A stretch of DNA of 60,000 nt, taken from positions 170,001 through 230,000 of the forward strand of contig JACVTC010000180.1 in NCBI GenBank assembly GCA_016946835.1, read 5' to 3'. Of this stretch, positions 48,829 to 60,000 are shown one piece after another. This DNA is from Neocallimastix lanati (nom. inval.). Taxonomy: Eukaryota; Neocallimastigomycota; Neocallimastigomycetes; Neocallimastigales; Neocallimastigaceae. Each line of letters opens with the position of its first letter. Position 1 is the stretch's first letter. The position numbers and the translations under genes were made by a program. The notes beneath the pieces are model-generated. The model ran no database searches, had not been told where the DNA came from, and saw only the letters and a program-made list of their open reading frames with translations.

Positions 48829-49891
48829 GCAATGATTAATAATAATAATAATAATAATAAAAATGAAAGAAAAGAAAAGAAAATTTAATTTCAAAATCAA
48901 AATTTTATTATAAATTGATTTATGTATTATTCAATTATATCAATTTATAAAAATAATATATAAAGAAAAAATATAATAAAGAAAATGAAATTAAATATAT
49001 ATATATATATATATATAAAAGTATTAATTTCTAATTTTTATTAAAGAAATTAATATATTTTATAATTTTTTTTTTTACCTTCCAACTTATCAATATTAAT
49101 ATTTAAATTAATTTATTTAGATTTGTTTTTATTGTTTTATATCCTTTTAAGAATAAATAAATAAAATAAAATAAATTAAAACAAAACAAAAAGCAAAAAG
49201 CAAAAAACAAAAACAAAAACAAAAACAAAAAAAATTAAAATATAATGGATATATAAATTAGTTATTATATAGAAGAAAAAAAAAATATAAATATTTGTAT
49301 TAATTTAATAATAAATTTTTTTATTGTACAAAATTATATAGCTTAATTTTATTATTTGAAATCAACTTTTATTATTATTATTTTTTTTTATAAGTAATAA
49401 AAGTAAAAAAAAAAATTAATTTAAAATTAAAAAAGAATTTACATTTTAAATCTTTAAACGTTAATGTATATGTTTTTTTATTAGAGAAAAAAAAAAAAAA
49501 AAAGATTTATTTTAATTTAAAAGGTGAAATAAATTTATAATTAATATTATGAGGAATGGTTTTGTTTAATCATCAATCTTTAAAATTAAAAGTTTCTAAA
49601 AAAAAAAAAAAAAAAGATTGGACTAATCTATAAGAATTTTATGTATTGATTTATTGTTGTCCATATTTTTTTATTTATAAAAAGGAATTATAAAAAAAAA
49701 AAAAAAAAAAGTATTAATTTTTAATTTTTACTAAAGAAATTAGAATTTTAATAGTTATATATATATATATATATATTTATGTATATTTTTTATTTGAAAA
49801 AAAAAAAAAAAAAAAAAAAGATTTATTTTAATTTAAAAGGTGAAATATATTTAATATTATGTATATATCATCTTATTAAATATGTTTAAAA

Positions 49892-49928
<37 letters not shown>

Positions 49929-50273
49929 AAATTTAAATATTTTTAATTTTTTTTTTTAAATAAAAGGTTTACATTATTTATATAACTTATTATGAGTGTT
50001 TATTAACATATAAATATAAATATAAAAGATGGATAATAAAAGAGTTAATAACTAACACATAAAATGAAACATGCTTATATCAAATCCTATTTAAATAATT
50101 AGAGGGAATAAGTTTTTAACTAATAAAAGGTCTTGTAACTTGTTAAACTACATTGTTATTAATCAAATAATTATAGATTACAAGTTATAACAACAACAAC
50201 AAAAAAAAAAGATATTCTATATATTGGTTCTGTTGTTATGTGATAATAAGGTGATGATTTAAAAATAGTCAAC

Positions 50274-50304
<31 letters not shown>

Positions 50305-50647
50305 TATAATACTACTCTATTGCTTAATTGTACGGGTATTAACCACACAAAGAAGAAGGTTAACTCTTATTACTTCTATTTATTTTTGAGATCTGATGTT
50401 TGAAGGCGGTTTAATGATTTATGGTAGTTGGTTGTCTATTTAATAAATATTGTGAAGTAAATATTGACTATTAGTCATTTGGTTATTGTAGTACTAGATG
50501 CTAAAAAAAAAAAAAAAAAAAAAATTAAAAAAAAAAAATTAAAAAATTAAAAATTAAAAAAAAAAAAAAAAATAAAAAAAATAACAATTATATGAAAAAT
50601 ACGATTTTAAGCATTTTTTTTTTTTTTTTTTAATTTTTAATTTTTTA

Positions 50648-50684
<37 letters not shown>

Positions 50685-50834
50685 TTATTTATATAAATAT
50701 TAATAATTAATTAATAATACCTATTTAAATAATTAATAATGTATATCAAATAAATATAAAAAAATATTCATATAGTTAATTCAATATTAATTATATTTTA
50801 TATTTTATATTTATTTGACATTGCTAAAATAAGT

Positions 50835-50868
<34 letters not shown>

Positions 50869-52070
50869 CATAGATACGATAATAAAAATTTAAAATTTTT
50901 TAAAAATAAAAAAAAAAAAACTCCATTAATGCGTTTCGAGGATAGAAATGGCCTCCTACCTCTTTTTTCATTCATTCAATAATGATGATAAACTTTATGT
51001 GGATAGGATTAAAAAAAAAAAAAAAAAAAAAAAAATTGATCATGATATAAAAATTTACTAATCCTAAATAGGTAAAACTGAATATATAACATTTAGTAAG
51101 GAATTTCGTAAAAGCCTCCCCCCAAATAAAAAAATATATGAAATCGGTGAAAAAGAAAATTATCTCTTTTTCGAAGGTGATTGAAAGATAAAAAGTACAT
51201 AATAAAAATTACGGATTTCCTTTATATTTTATACGTAAAAAAAAAAAAAAATAGTGTGGAGCTAAGCAGTAACTATTAAATATATTAAGTTATAAATATA
51301 TATATATATTTATATTTATACAAATTAAAACCTGTATAGTAAAAGCTAAAAGTACATAACCCAACTTATTTGACAGTTCCATAATTCTTTAAATTATAAA
51401 TAAAAAAAAAAGAACAAAATAAAAATATTTTCCATTTTAAAATAATACAATCAGTTCATATTTAATATTTTTTTTTTATATAAACTTGTATTTCTAAAAA
51501 ACATTTTTTTTTGAAAAAAACATTCTCGGATATAATTTTTACTTATATAAAATTTATTTAAAAACTATATTGAAAAATTTTGTTTATAATAACTTTATTA
51601 TTTAATTTCAGATTACCCTACATTTAATTAATAATAATTTCTTTTGATTTTTAATCAAAACTATTTTAAACCCATTTTTTTTCTATCATTAACATATTTT
51701 TAAAAATATTCACATTATAATTTCGAATTTCAAATACACAAAAAAAAAATAATTTTGTCATTTCTATTTATATCAAAATGTCTATATTTTTATACCTCTA
51801 AATCCTTTTATATTTAATTGAATATATATATTTCTGAATACACATTTATTTACTGAAATTTTAATTCCCGTATAATTTTGTTATAAATTATTTATTGAAC
51901 ACGTTAAAATTATTTAAATAAAAAACATTTACTTTATGTATTTTTATTAAATTTATATTGTTTAATACATGATAACATGATCAGGTAACTTAGACGACGG
52001 TACCTATTTTTTTATAATATTTTTATTAGTATTTATTTATAAAGCTTTATTATATTAATTAATTATCTTA
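48829..52070. other. Spacer between convergent HydG and RPL23, with dispersed duplicates
   Basis: Contains many A/T runs of 15-35. Two segments occur twice about 0.3-0.7 kb apart: GTATTAATTTCTAATTTTTA (49020) with 49711, and GATTTATTTTAATTTAAAAG (49504) with 49820. Less repetitive islands flanked by poly-A or poly-T at 50220-50500 and 50920-51040 have no frame or RNA signature that I recognise and may be old retroposed fragments. Confidence 0.5.
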
Positions 52071-52844
52071 TTAATATTTACCAGAGTTGGAGGCAATCTT
52101 TGGCCATAAATCGGTACATTCCTTACCGACTGGACCAGTGATAGCAGAACCCTTCATTTCACCCTTTGGGTTAACAATGACACCAGCGTTATCTTCAAAG
52201 TAAATGTAAACACCATCTCTTCTTCTCCAGGCCTTTCTTTGACGAACAACGACGGCTGGCATAACCTTCTTTCTTAATTCTGGCTTACCTTTCTTAACTG
52301 TAGCAACAACCATATCACCAACACCGGCGGCTGGGAGTCTGTTAAGACGAGCGTGGATACCGTTAACGGCAACAATGTATAAGTTCTTAGCACCAGAGTT
52401 ATCGGCGCAATTTAAGACAGCACCACATGGAAGACCAAGAGTCATACGGTACTTGTTTCCAGAAGCTGCGGCTCTTCCTATTGTTTATTATATACAATTA
52501 TTATTTAATATTCATTCGTATGAAAAAAAATTTTGAAAGAAAGAATAAAATTTTTTATAATTAAATTCAGATGAAAGCTTTATATTATAACATCTATATA
52601 TGTTATATATAATATTAAAATATAACATACATTCATCTACATAACACACTATTATAATATAAAATAACACTATTTAATTTATTTAAAGTTTCACAAAACT
52701 TTCATTTATAATTAATTATCAAAAACAAAACTTTCATTTATAATTAATTATCAAAATCATAATAAACATAATACACAACATTCAAATATTCAAAAGAAAA
52801 AAAACATTAATTCATTCATCAATTTTCTAACCTCTTTTAGACAT
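52071..52844 (-). CDS. RPL23: Ribosomal protein uL14 (eukaryotic RPL23), two exons
   Basis: Exon 1 is only 13 bases (52844-52832: Met-Ser-Lys-Arg plus one base). The 354-bp intron (GTTAGA ... AATAG) follows, and exon 2 is 52477-52071. The 139-residue product starts [16 protein letters not shown] and carries the family blocks [49 protein letters not shown] and [13 protein letters not shown]. It sits at the subunit interface of the large ribosomal subunit. Length equals the usual 140. An in-frame Met opens the long exon 2 frame, but the spliced start restores the conserved N-terminus, so it is preferred. Base composition is the least AT-rich in the window, as expected for a highly expressed gene. 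The intron begins GTTAGA rather than GTAAG and carries a 32-bp tandem duplication. Confidence 0.95.
52694..52757. repeat. 32-bp tandem duplication in the RPL23 intron
   Basis: CAAAACTTTCATTTATAATT plus AATTATCAAAAA occurs twice, with one difference at the end. Confidence 0.9.
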
Positions 52845-53873
52845 GTCTACAGTATTATATTATCGAGAAATACAACAAAAAGAGAGAAATAAGTATATTA
52901 CACGAATGTGTTTTCTTGATATGAACAAATTGCTAATTGATTGGTCTGATTATTTGATTGGTTAAAATAAATTATTCATATAATATAATAAATATTATTT
53001 ATATATAATATATTTGAAAATTATATTAATACATAAAATTTATTTTATATTAATGTATTGAATATAAATAATGTAAAATATATTGTATCAAGTAATAATA
53101 AATGTTTATTTAATTAAAAGGAGCTTGATTAAAAGAAAACCATAAAAAATGATTAAATGAATAAAAAAAAAAGAATAAGCAACGGAACAGAATATACGAA
53201 TAATATTTTGTTTTTATAATAAAATCTTTATTTTGGTGTAATTTATATTATTATTATTATTATTATTATTGTTGTTGTTGTTAAGACAGGAATTTAGGGT
53301 TTATAATTATGTCAACTTTATATATTTTATGATAATTATGTCAACTTTATATATTTTATGATAAAGAGTTGCTAGCGCTTAAAAAATTTAATGCTTTTAT
53401 AATATTACATTATAATTTATACATTAATTATATTACATTATTCTTTGTTTTATTATCTTTTAAGATATATAAATTTAAAAAAAAAAAAAAATAATAAAAA
53501 CAATAATTTAATATATTAAAATATATTTTTATTTTATATGAAATTATTAATGCATTTTCTTTATTTTTTATTTTCATTTTTTTTTATTTATATGTATTTT
53601 TTTAATTATATATCAAGAATAAATTTGTTCATTAAGTATAAAATATTTAAAAGATTGTTAACATAAATTTATACATCATAAAATAATTGTATTAACCAAT
53701 TTGCATAAATAAATATATAAAATGATATGAATAAATATATAGTATAATTATTAAGTAGTATAATTATACTACTCCCTCAAATAAGATTTTTATATTAAAA
53801 TATTATTTATAAATATAAGTATTTATGTACCATTTAAATTTTTTGATAATATATCAACTAGCATATTTTAAAT
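52845..53873. other. Intergenic; RPL23 5' flank and a 29-bp tandem duplication
   Basis: AT-rich DNA with an ATT-GTT microsatellite (53250-53282) and ATAATTATGTCAACTTTATA-containing 29-bp units at 53303-53331 and 53332-53360 that are identical. No gene is visible. The RPL23 promoter should lie at the left; no box was recognised with confidence. Confidence 0.55.
53303..53360. repeat. 29-bp perfect tandem duplication
   Basis: Two identical copies of a unit starting ATAATTATGTCAACTTTA, directly adjacent. Confidence 0.9.
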
Positions 53874-55480
53874 TTATTCTTTTCTTTAATATACTATTTG
53901 GCCTAATAATATCGCTTGTTTTAATTACTCAAGGATTGTCATATACAAATAGTTTGATAAAAATTAATATTCATGTATAATTTTAACATTGATATATGTA
54001 TTACTTTGTACTTCACAGTAATAATAATGTAGAAACTAAATATTTAGTTTTTAATATTAAAAAACTCAACGTTCTTTTTGTTCCCTCAATATTAATTACT
54101 GTTGTTGGGTTTGTAGAAGCTTTAATTATTCCAAAAAAAAAAAATATTCTTCTAAATATAGATATTCTTTTTTACCAGATCGGGAATTAGATACTTTCAG
54201 TTTATTAAATATTGTAATTTTTTCTTTGGTTGTACTCCAACTTATGTTTTTCTTTCCCTGTCAAGAATAAATGATATGAAAGGTGTGAAATCACAAATAT
54301 ATAACATTATCAGTTCTGGTATAATATATTTAGCTATAAAATATTATCGATTACCTTATTTTAAATATTTCTCAATTCTTTGTGTGGCTGGTCCCATTTC
54401 ATTTTCAGCTTTAGGATTAATTGAAATAATTATTTTATATATTTCTTTATAGTAAAATCTTACAGCTATTTTATTAAAACTATTCACTATTTTAATACTA
54501 TCTTCTTTTTCTGTTTTAGATGGCATATTTATTAGTGTTTCACTTTCTCTTTTACTAGTTGTTAAATGTACATCCTTACCAAGATTAAAAGTTTTAGGTA
54601 AATGTAAAATTATTGATGTAATAATAGGAGAGGAAAAATTTAAGTTTAAAAATGTGAAAAAAAATATTCACAAAGACAAAATATTTTTCATCGTATTAAC
54701 TATAATGACGATGAACCGTTGGAAAAAGAAGATACATATGAAATTGAACAAATTAAAGGGATAAAAAAATTATTAAAATAAGAAATAACTTATTTTTGGG
54801 AATACTGGTCAACTTAAAGAAAGATTTAAACATCATTAAGGTTATTGTTAAACTGATATTCATCCAGTGAAGATCCATATTTAATAGATCCTGATTATGA
54901 AAGTCATCCAATTCGGGAAAATGTTGGTACTACTGATGCATAATTCGATACTATAATATCATATTATATTACTGATTATATTATTATTATTATTATTTTT
55001 TTTTTTAAATTAAAAAATATTTATACATATATTTATAATATATCTATATCTATATATTATATATATATTATTTACTATTTATTATTTATTTTATTTTATT
55101 TTATTCTTATTTTTTTTTTTTATTTTTTATTTTATCTTATGAATTATTATTATTATTATTATTATTCATTTTTTTTTTTTGAATATTTTGAATATATTCG
55201 ATTTTATTTTTATTTATTTTTGTGTATCTAGTGCTACTTATATTCTTTCAGATATTATAGAAGATTATCATCAGAGAAATATTGGTGTTTCAAAATGATT
55301 AGTGATTAATACAAATAATAATGAGAAAAATTTTATCCGTTATCGTCTTCATAGACAATTACAGCTGCAACGTTAGCTAGTAGATCAAAATAAACTGATA
55401 ATCATAATATTAATATTGATCAATATGATGAGCTTCATACCAGCAGTTCTAATAATACTGACATAAATAATAGTTGTTAA
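53874..55480 (+). pseudogene. Decayed SulP sulfate permease with STAS domain
   Basis: Scattered frames line up in order with the SulP/SLC26 family. A first helix, FGLIISLVLITQGLSYTN (about 53895-53949), resembles the start of the SulP membrane domain. About 200 residues are then missing. Next come VPSILITVVGFVEALI (54084-54131), PDRELDTFSLLNIV in another frame, LSRINDMKGVKSQIYN (about 54256-54303), and FSALGLIEIIILYI. A later SVSLSLLLVVKCTSLPRL block is followed by STAS-like NTGQLKERFKHH (near 54801-54836) and DIIEDYHQRNIGV (about 55251-55289). Several stops, frameshifts and an AT-repeat insertion (54975-55200) separate the blocks, so it cannot make a permease. An Asn-rich tail extends to about 55480. 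In a live gene it would be a plasma-membrane anion transporter with about 12 helices. Confidence 0.75.
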
Positions 55481-55729
55481 GATCTCTAATAATAATTTAG
55501 ATAATATAAAATCAAATTCCAATAATAATTTTTCATATAAAAATAATAGCAATAAAATTAATAACTACGACAACAACAATAATAATTATAATTATCTAAT
55601 GATTTTAATAATAATAATAATAACAAATAACAAATAAGATGAAAAAATAGTTTTAGTTTAATGAATAATGCAAATTTATGGAAAATGGACCAGAGTTAGA
55701 TAATAATAATATAAGTTTGAATTTTCATA

Positions 55730-55840
55730 AATAATAATAAATAATAAATAATAAATAATAAATAATAAATAATAAATAATAAATAATAAATAATAAATAA
55801 TAAATAATAAATAATAAATAATAAATAATAAATAATAATA
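55730..55840. repeat. AATAATA heptamer microsatellite
   Basis: About 15 nearly perfect 7-bp repeats, just downstream of the SulP relic. It is the complement of the TATTATT array at 7.94-8.12 kb. Confidence 0.9.
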
Positions 55841-56250
55841 ATCATAATTGGTAAAAAATCAATTAAAAATCATTTTTATTTTAAATAAACTTTTCTAAAA
55901 TAAAATGAAGTAGTACATATTTTTAATTATTAAATTTTAGTTAAAGGAAAACCCGAAAAAAAAAAAAAAATAAATGAATAAATAAATAAACAAAAAAGAA
56001 CAATAAAAAAAAAAATAAATAATACAAAATAATAATTATGGATTTATATCAATATTTGTATTTAATTTTATATCTATTATAATAATTAAGTATATCAAAA
56101 TATTCATAATTAGTTTAATATCTATTTTTTTTTTAAAAATTGATAAATATTATAAATATACATAAAAAAACTTAATTTAAAAGTAATGATAAATTTTTTT
56201 TATTTTTATGTAATTTATATCATATAGCTTTATATAGATATTAATGGTAT

Positions 56251-56281
<31 letters not shown>

Positions 56282-58066
56282 ATTATTATTATTATATTGT
56301 ATTAAATGAATTTAAATTTTTTTTTTTTTATATAAAAATAAAAAGTAAGACAACTCGAAATTCTATTAAAGATAAAACTTTAATTTTTTAATTTTCTTTT
56401 CTTTTTGACAATTTCAATAAAAATTCAAATTTAATTAAATATTAATCTATATTAATTTACTCTATTTTTTTTTTTTTTTTTTTTTGTTTTTTAAATTAAT
56501 AATTAAAATTTATAAATCTAAAAATTAATATATAATGATAAAAAAAATTGTATATCAGGATAAAATAATAAATAAAATAAAGAACTTTAAATATATACAA
56601 AATTAATTATATATATTTATATAATTATGTATTACATATTTTGAATATATTTAATTTATAAATAGTATATCCTATTAAATCAATTTAATATATTTAATTA
56701 GTCATTAAATATAATATTATATATATGATCCATTATTATTTTATAATAAAATAATTTTATAATATAAAGTTATATAAGAATCAGGTAATTAGTTAATATA
56801 TTAATTTATTATTTAACTACAGATTATAAAAAAAAGTTTAATATATACAATAAAAAACTTTTTATGATATTTGAAAAGTAAAATTAAAATTGTTATTATA
56901 CTTGTAATATAAATATTGAATTAATTTTCTTTGATATTTTAAAAATATTAATGAATTTATTAAAATATTATATAAATATAACAAAAATTATGTACGATAT
57001 GTAAAAAGTTAAATATATATGAATAGTAAATATTGAATAAAATTTCTTTAATAATTTATAAATACATTGTTAATAAATTATTTAAATTAATTTAATTATG
57101 GTAGATATTTTCGTATAATTCAAATTAATTATCTTTATGTTATTTATGTTAAATATAAAGATACATAATTATATAGCTTATACTTTTATAATGCTAAAAC
57201 TAAATTTATTAATAAAAATACATATAATTATATTTTAATAAATGAATACAAAAAAAAAAAAATAATTAATATCTTTTTCTTTTTTTGTTATTAATAATTT
57301 GTGTGTTTTATTGATATTAATAATTAAATATTATTAACATTAACATTTTTGTAAATTTATTATATTTTATTTTATTTTTATTTTTTAATTTTTTTTTTTT
57401 TTCATACTTTATTTTTCAAATATTATTTATATATTAATACAATTTTAAAGATTTATACTTATTGTTTATATATATAGAAATGTATTAATACAATATGTAT
57501 CATTAAAAAATATATTATTACCTTGTTATAATATTTTCAAAAAATATGAAACAATGAACTTTATGAATTGAATAAAATATTTATAATATTAGAAAACAAA
57601 TATATATTGATATAAATATCAATATCATACTATAAGAAGAATCGAAAAAATTATAAAAAATTTTATACAATTTAAAAAATATTAATGTGATAAAATATAC
57701 TAAACACTAATAATTATTATTATATATATGTATTTATCTATCTATCTATATAATAATAATAATATATTAAAATAATAATAAAAATAAAAAAAAAAAAAAA
57801 AAAGAGTATATATATACAATTTTAAATCAATACAAAATAAAAATTTATCTTTAATAATTAGAGTAAATGCGGATACAGTAAATCAATAATTATTGTTTAA
57901 AAATTATTTATTATTATATTAATTAGTAAATTTTGAAATAAAGTATTGCTTTTGAAGACTGAAAAAAAAAAAAATAATAAAATAAATAAATATATAAATT
58001 GATAAAATTTTTAAATAGAGAGAATAACCTAAATCAAATTTTAATAAAATTGATAATATTCAAATA
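55841..58066. other. Intergenic AT-rich DNA, nothing recognised
   Basis: ATT repeats near 56250-56290, A/T runs, no coding-like frame. It contains the 5' flank of the STRAD-like gene. Confidence 0.55.
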
Positions 58067-59949
58067 ATGGAAACAAACAAAGTTGGTGTTTTAAATCCAA
58101 ATAAAAATGAAAATGAAAACATTACTTCTTCATATCCCGTATATATATATATATATTTTAAAATATAAATACATATATATAATATGTTTATATTTGAATA
58201 TTCCTTTTTATTCTGTATTAAATTAAATCTATTCATATATTATTGTATATTAAAATCTATATCTGTATATATATAAAGAAAAAACATAATACAAATATAA
58301 AAACCAAATATTCTACTGATATTGCACAATATGAATTAATCAGCCCTATAGGTAAGTTCAAAAATATATTGAATTATATATATATAAATATTATATATAT
58401 TTATTTATTATCATATTAATCTTTTTTTATATAAAAATAATTCATTCAAAATATTAACCTTTTATTGTATACTAAAAGGTGGTGTTGATGATATATCATA
58501 TTTATATCTAGCTTTATACATACCAACAAATGAATTTGTGGCATTAAAATATACAGATTTAACAATATCTATAGATTATGAATTAATAAAAGAACTTAAA
58601 GTACTCTTTTTCTTCTTCTTCTGATTATTATTACTATTAATATTTAATTATATATATATAATTAAATTAATAATATATTATATTTATTATTATAATATTG
58701 TCACTAAACTTTTTGACTTTTTTTTTTAATTATTTATTCAATTTATTTCTAATTTATGAAAATTAAACAGAATACTATTATAAATACCCATTTATTAAAG
58801 CATCCTAATATTCTACCTTATTATACAGATTTTATTGAAAATGATAGATTATGGACAGTTACATACCCAATGAATGCTGGTAAATATTATTTAAAGTAAA
58901 ATTAAGGATCAAATTTATTCAAAAAAATATTATTATTATTATTATTAGTAATTATTCTTATTTAATGTATATATATCAATATATTTAGGTGCTTGTTCGA
59001 CAATTTTAAAAGATTACTTCCAAGATGGATTTTCAGAAATGGTGGCATCTATTATTTTAAAAGAGGTTTTAAAAGCAGTTCAATATCTTCATAGTAATAA
59101 CCTGATTCACAAGTAATTATTATATATTTATATAAAATATTAAAAAATAAAAATAAATAAAAATAAATAAAAATAAAAATAAAAATAAAAATAAAAATAA
59201 AAATAAATAAAATAATCATAATTAAATAATGAAATTATATCTTTATTTGAATATTTTAATATATTTTTTGTTTTTATATATAAATTTATTTATTAATAAT
59301 TCATAAATATCAAACATAAAAAGTGATATAAGGGCATCAAATATACTTTTAGATTTTAATGGAGATGTTAAATTAACAGGTTATCATCAGTTATCATCAT
59401 TAGTTGTAAATGGTAGACTCAAAAAATCAATTTTTACACCAATTGGTGATAATCATGAATGGGCAGCTCCTGAAATCATTGCTCAAAATACTAGCCATAA
59501 TCAAAAATCTGATATATATAGTATAGGAATTACTGCTTTAGAATTAGTATTTAATAAAACTCCTTATGATGAATGGCCATCAGCAAAAATATTATTAAGT
59601 AAAATTTTGTATCCTATTCCAATGATAAAATCGGAGAAAAAGCTATCAAAAAACTTTTGGAGTTTTGTAAGTGCATGTGTTAAAAAAGATCCAAAAGAAA
59701 GGTAAATTGTGAAGAAAATGATATATAATATATTAATTGAAAAAAATTCTTCAACGTATAATTGATATTTATAATATATTTAAAAATTTAAATAAAAAAT
59801 TTTAAATTATTACATTAATATATAAATTAAAAAGACCTGATGTATCAGAATTACTAGAAACACCATTTATAAAAAAGGCTAAAAATACTCGATATATTGA
59901 ATCAATTCTGAAAAAGAGTGGAATAATAAATAAACATAGTAATGATTAA
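58067..59949 (+). CDS. STRAD: STRAD-like STE20-family pseudokinase, seven exons
   Basis: Exons: 58067-58138, 58279-58351, 58479-58600, 58771-58879, 58989-59112, 59324-59701, 59835-59949. All introns are GT-AG, 109-211 bp, and join in frame to 330 residues. The order matches STRAD: YELISPIGG (degenerate Gly loop), FVALK with Lys72, LKHPNILPYYTDFI, GACSTILKDYFQDGFSE, LHSNNLIHND, ASNILLDFNGDVKLTGY, WAAPEI, KSDIYSIGITALELVF. The Gly loop is poor and DFG reads Thr185-Gly-Tyr, so magnesium binding is lost; Lys72, the HxD Asp168 and Asn173 persist. STRAD normally binds MO25 and allosterically activates the kinase LKB1. The C-terminal Trp-Glu-Phe that docks MO25 in animals is absent from the last residues. 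Activity is unlikely, and a scaffold role is inferred. Confidence 0.85.
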
Positions 59950-60000
59950 AAACTATATATATATATATATATTAGTGAATTTTTTTAATAAATAAATATA

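Noticed and set aside
1-60000. CRISPR arrays, bacterial operons or tRNA/rRNA genes
   Set aside because: No regularly spaced repeats with unique spacers, no polycistronic spacing and no complete cloverleaf. The only B box belongs to the SINE-like element.
1-60000. Dictyostelium or Plasmodium origin suggested by AT content
   Set aside because: HydG with an organelle leader and a type I metacaspase together fit an anaerobic fungus better. This remains an inference.

Overview
Organism. This is extremely AT-rich nuclear DNA of a eukaryote. Genes are sparse, introns are GT-AG, and homopolymer A or T runs reach about 45 bp. Ala, Gly and Arg codons concentrate only in the strongly expressed-looking genes. 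A spliced HydG ([FeFe]-hydrogenase maturase) carries a mitochondrial-type leader, which points to a hydrogenosome-bearing anaerobe. With the composition, a copia-type retroelement, a metacaspase with a Pro/Tyr/Asn-rich head and Zim17, the best fit is an anaerobic gut fungus (Neocallimastigomycota). That placement is an inference; no rRNA or other direct marker is in the window.

Layout. Eight genes look intact: an Angel-type endonuclease/exonuclease/phosphatase (minus, 3.0-4.4 kb), a type I metacaspase (minus, 17.4-18.7 kb), a two-exon MYND zinc finger-presenilin fusion (plus, 29.1-33.1 kb), a TMEM53/DUF829 hydrolase-fold protein (minus, 35.5-37.5 kb), a Zim17/Tim15 zinc-finger protein (minus, 41.8-42.5 kb), HydG (plus, two exons, 46.9-48.8 kb), ribosomal protein uL14/RPL23 (minus, two exons, 52.1-52.8 kb) and a seven-exon STRAD-like STE20 pseudokinase (plus, 58.1-59.9 kb). 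A decayed SulP sulfate permease with a STAS domain lies at 53.9-55.5 kb.

Mobile and relic DNA. The window holds a copia-type element with an open Gag and a ruined pol (12.2-15.5 kb), a non-autonomous LTR element (22.5-25.2 kb) and at least three copies of a MITE family with 9-bp target duplications. One MITE is nested in a SINE-like element, one in the copia element and one in the 3' LTR, whose 5' partner LTR preserves the empty site. There are also tRNA-like SINE sequences near 0.8-1.8, 9.2 and 16.1 kb, and two unidentified minus-strand coding relics (15.5 and 20.1-20.4 kb). The rest is A/T homopolymer, ATT/TTA and heptamer (AATAATA) microsatellite and small tandem duplications, without visible genes.

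How the genes relate. They do not form a cluster in the bacterial sense. Zim17, HydG and possibly the TMEM53-like protein have N-termini suited to import into a mitochondrion-derived organelle: HydG would build the CO/CN ligands of hydrogenase there, and Zim17 would keep the organelle Hsp70 soluble. The other genes are general cell functions: ribosome, RNA processing, STE20/LKB1-type signalling, proteolysis. The most unusual item is the MYND-presenilin fusion, which has a greatly enlarged catalytic-subunit loop and a Trp-Asp in place of the usual Tyr-Asp.
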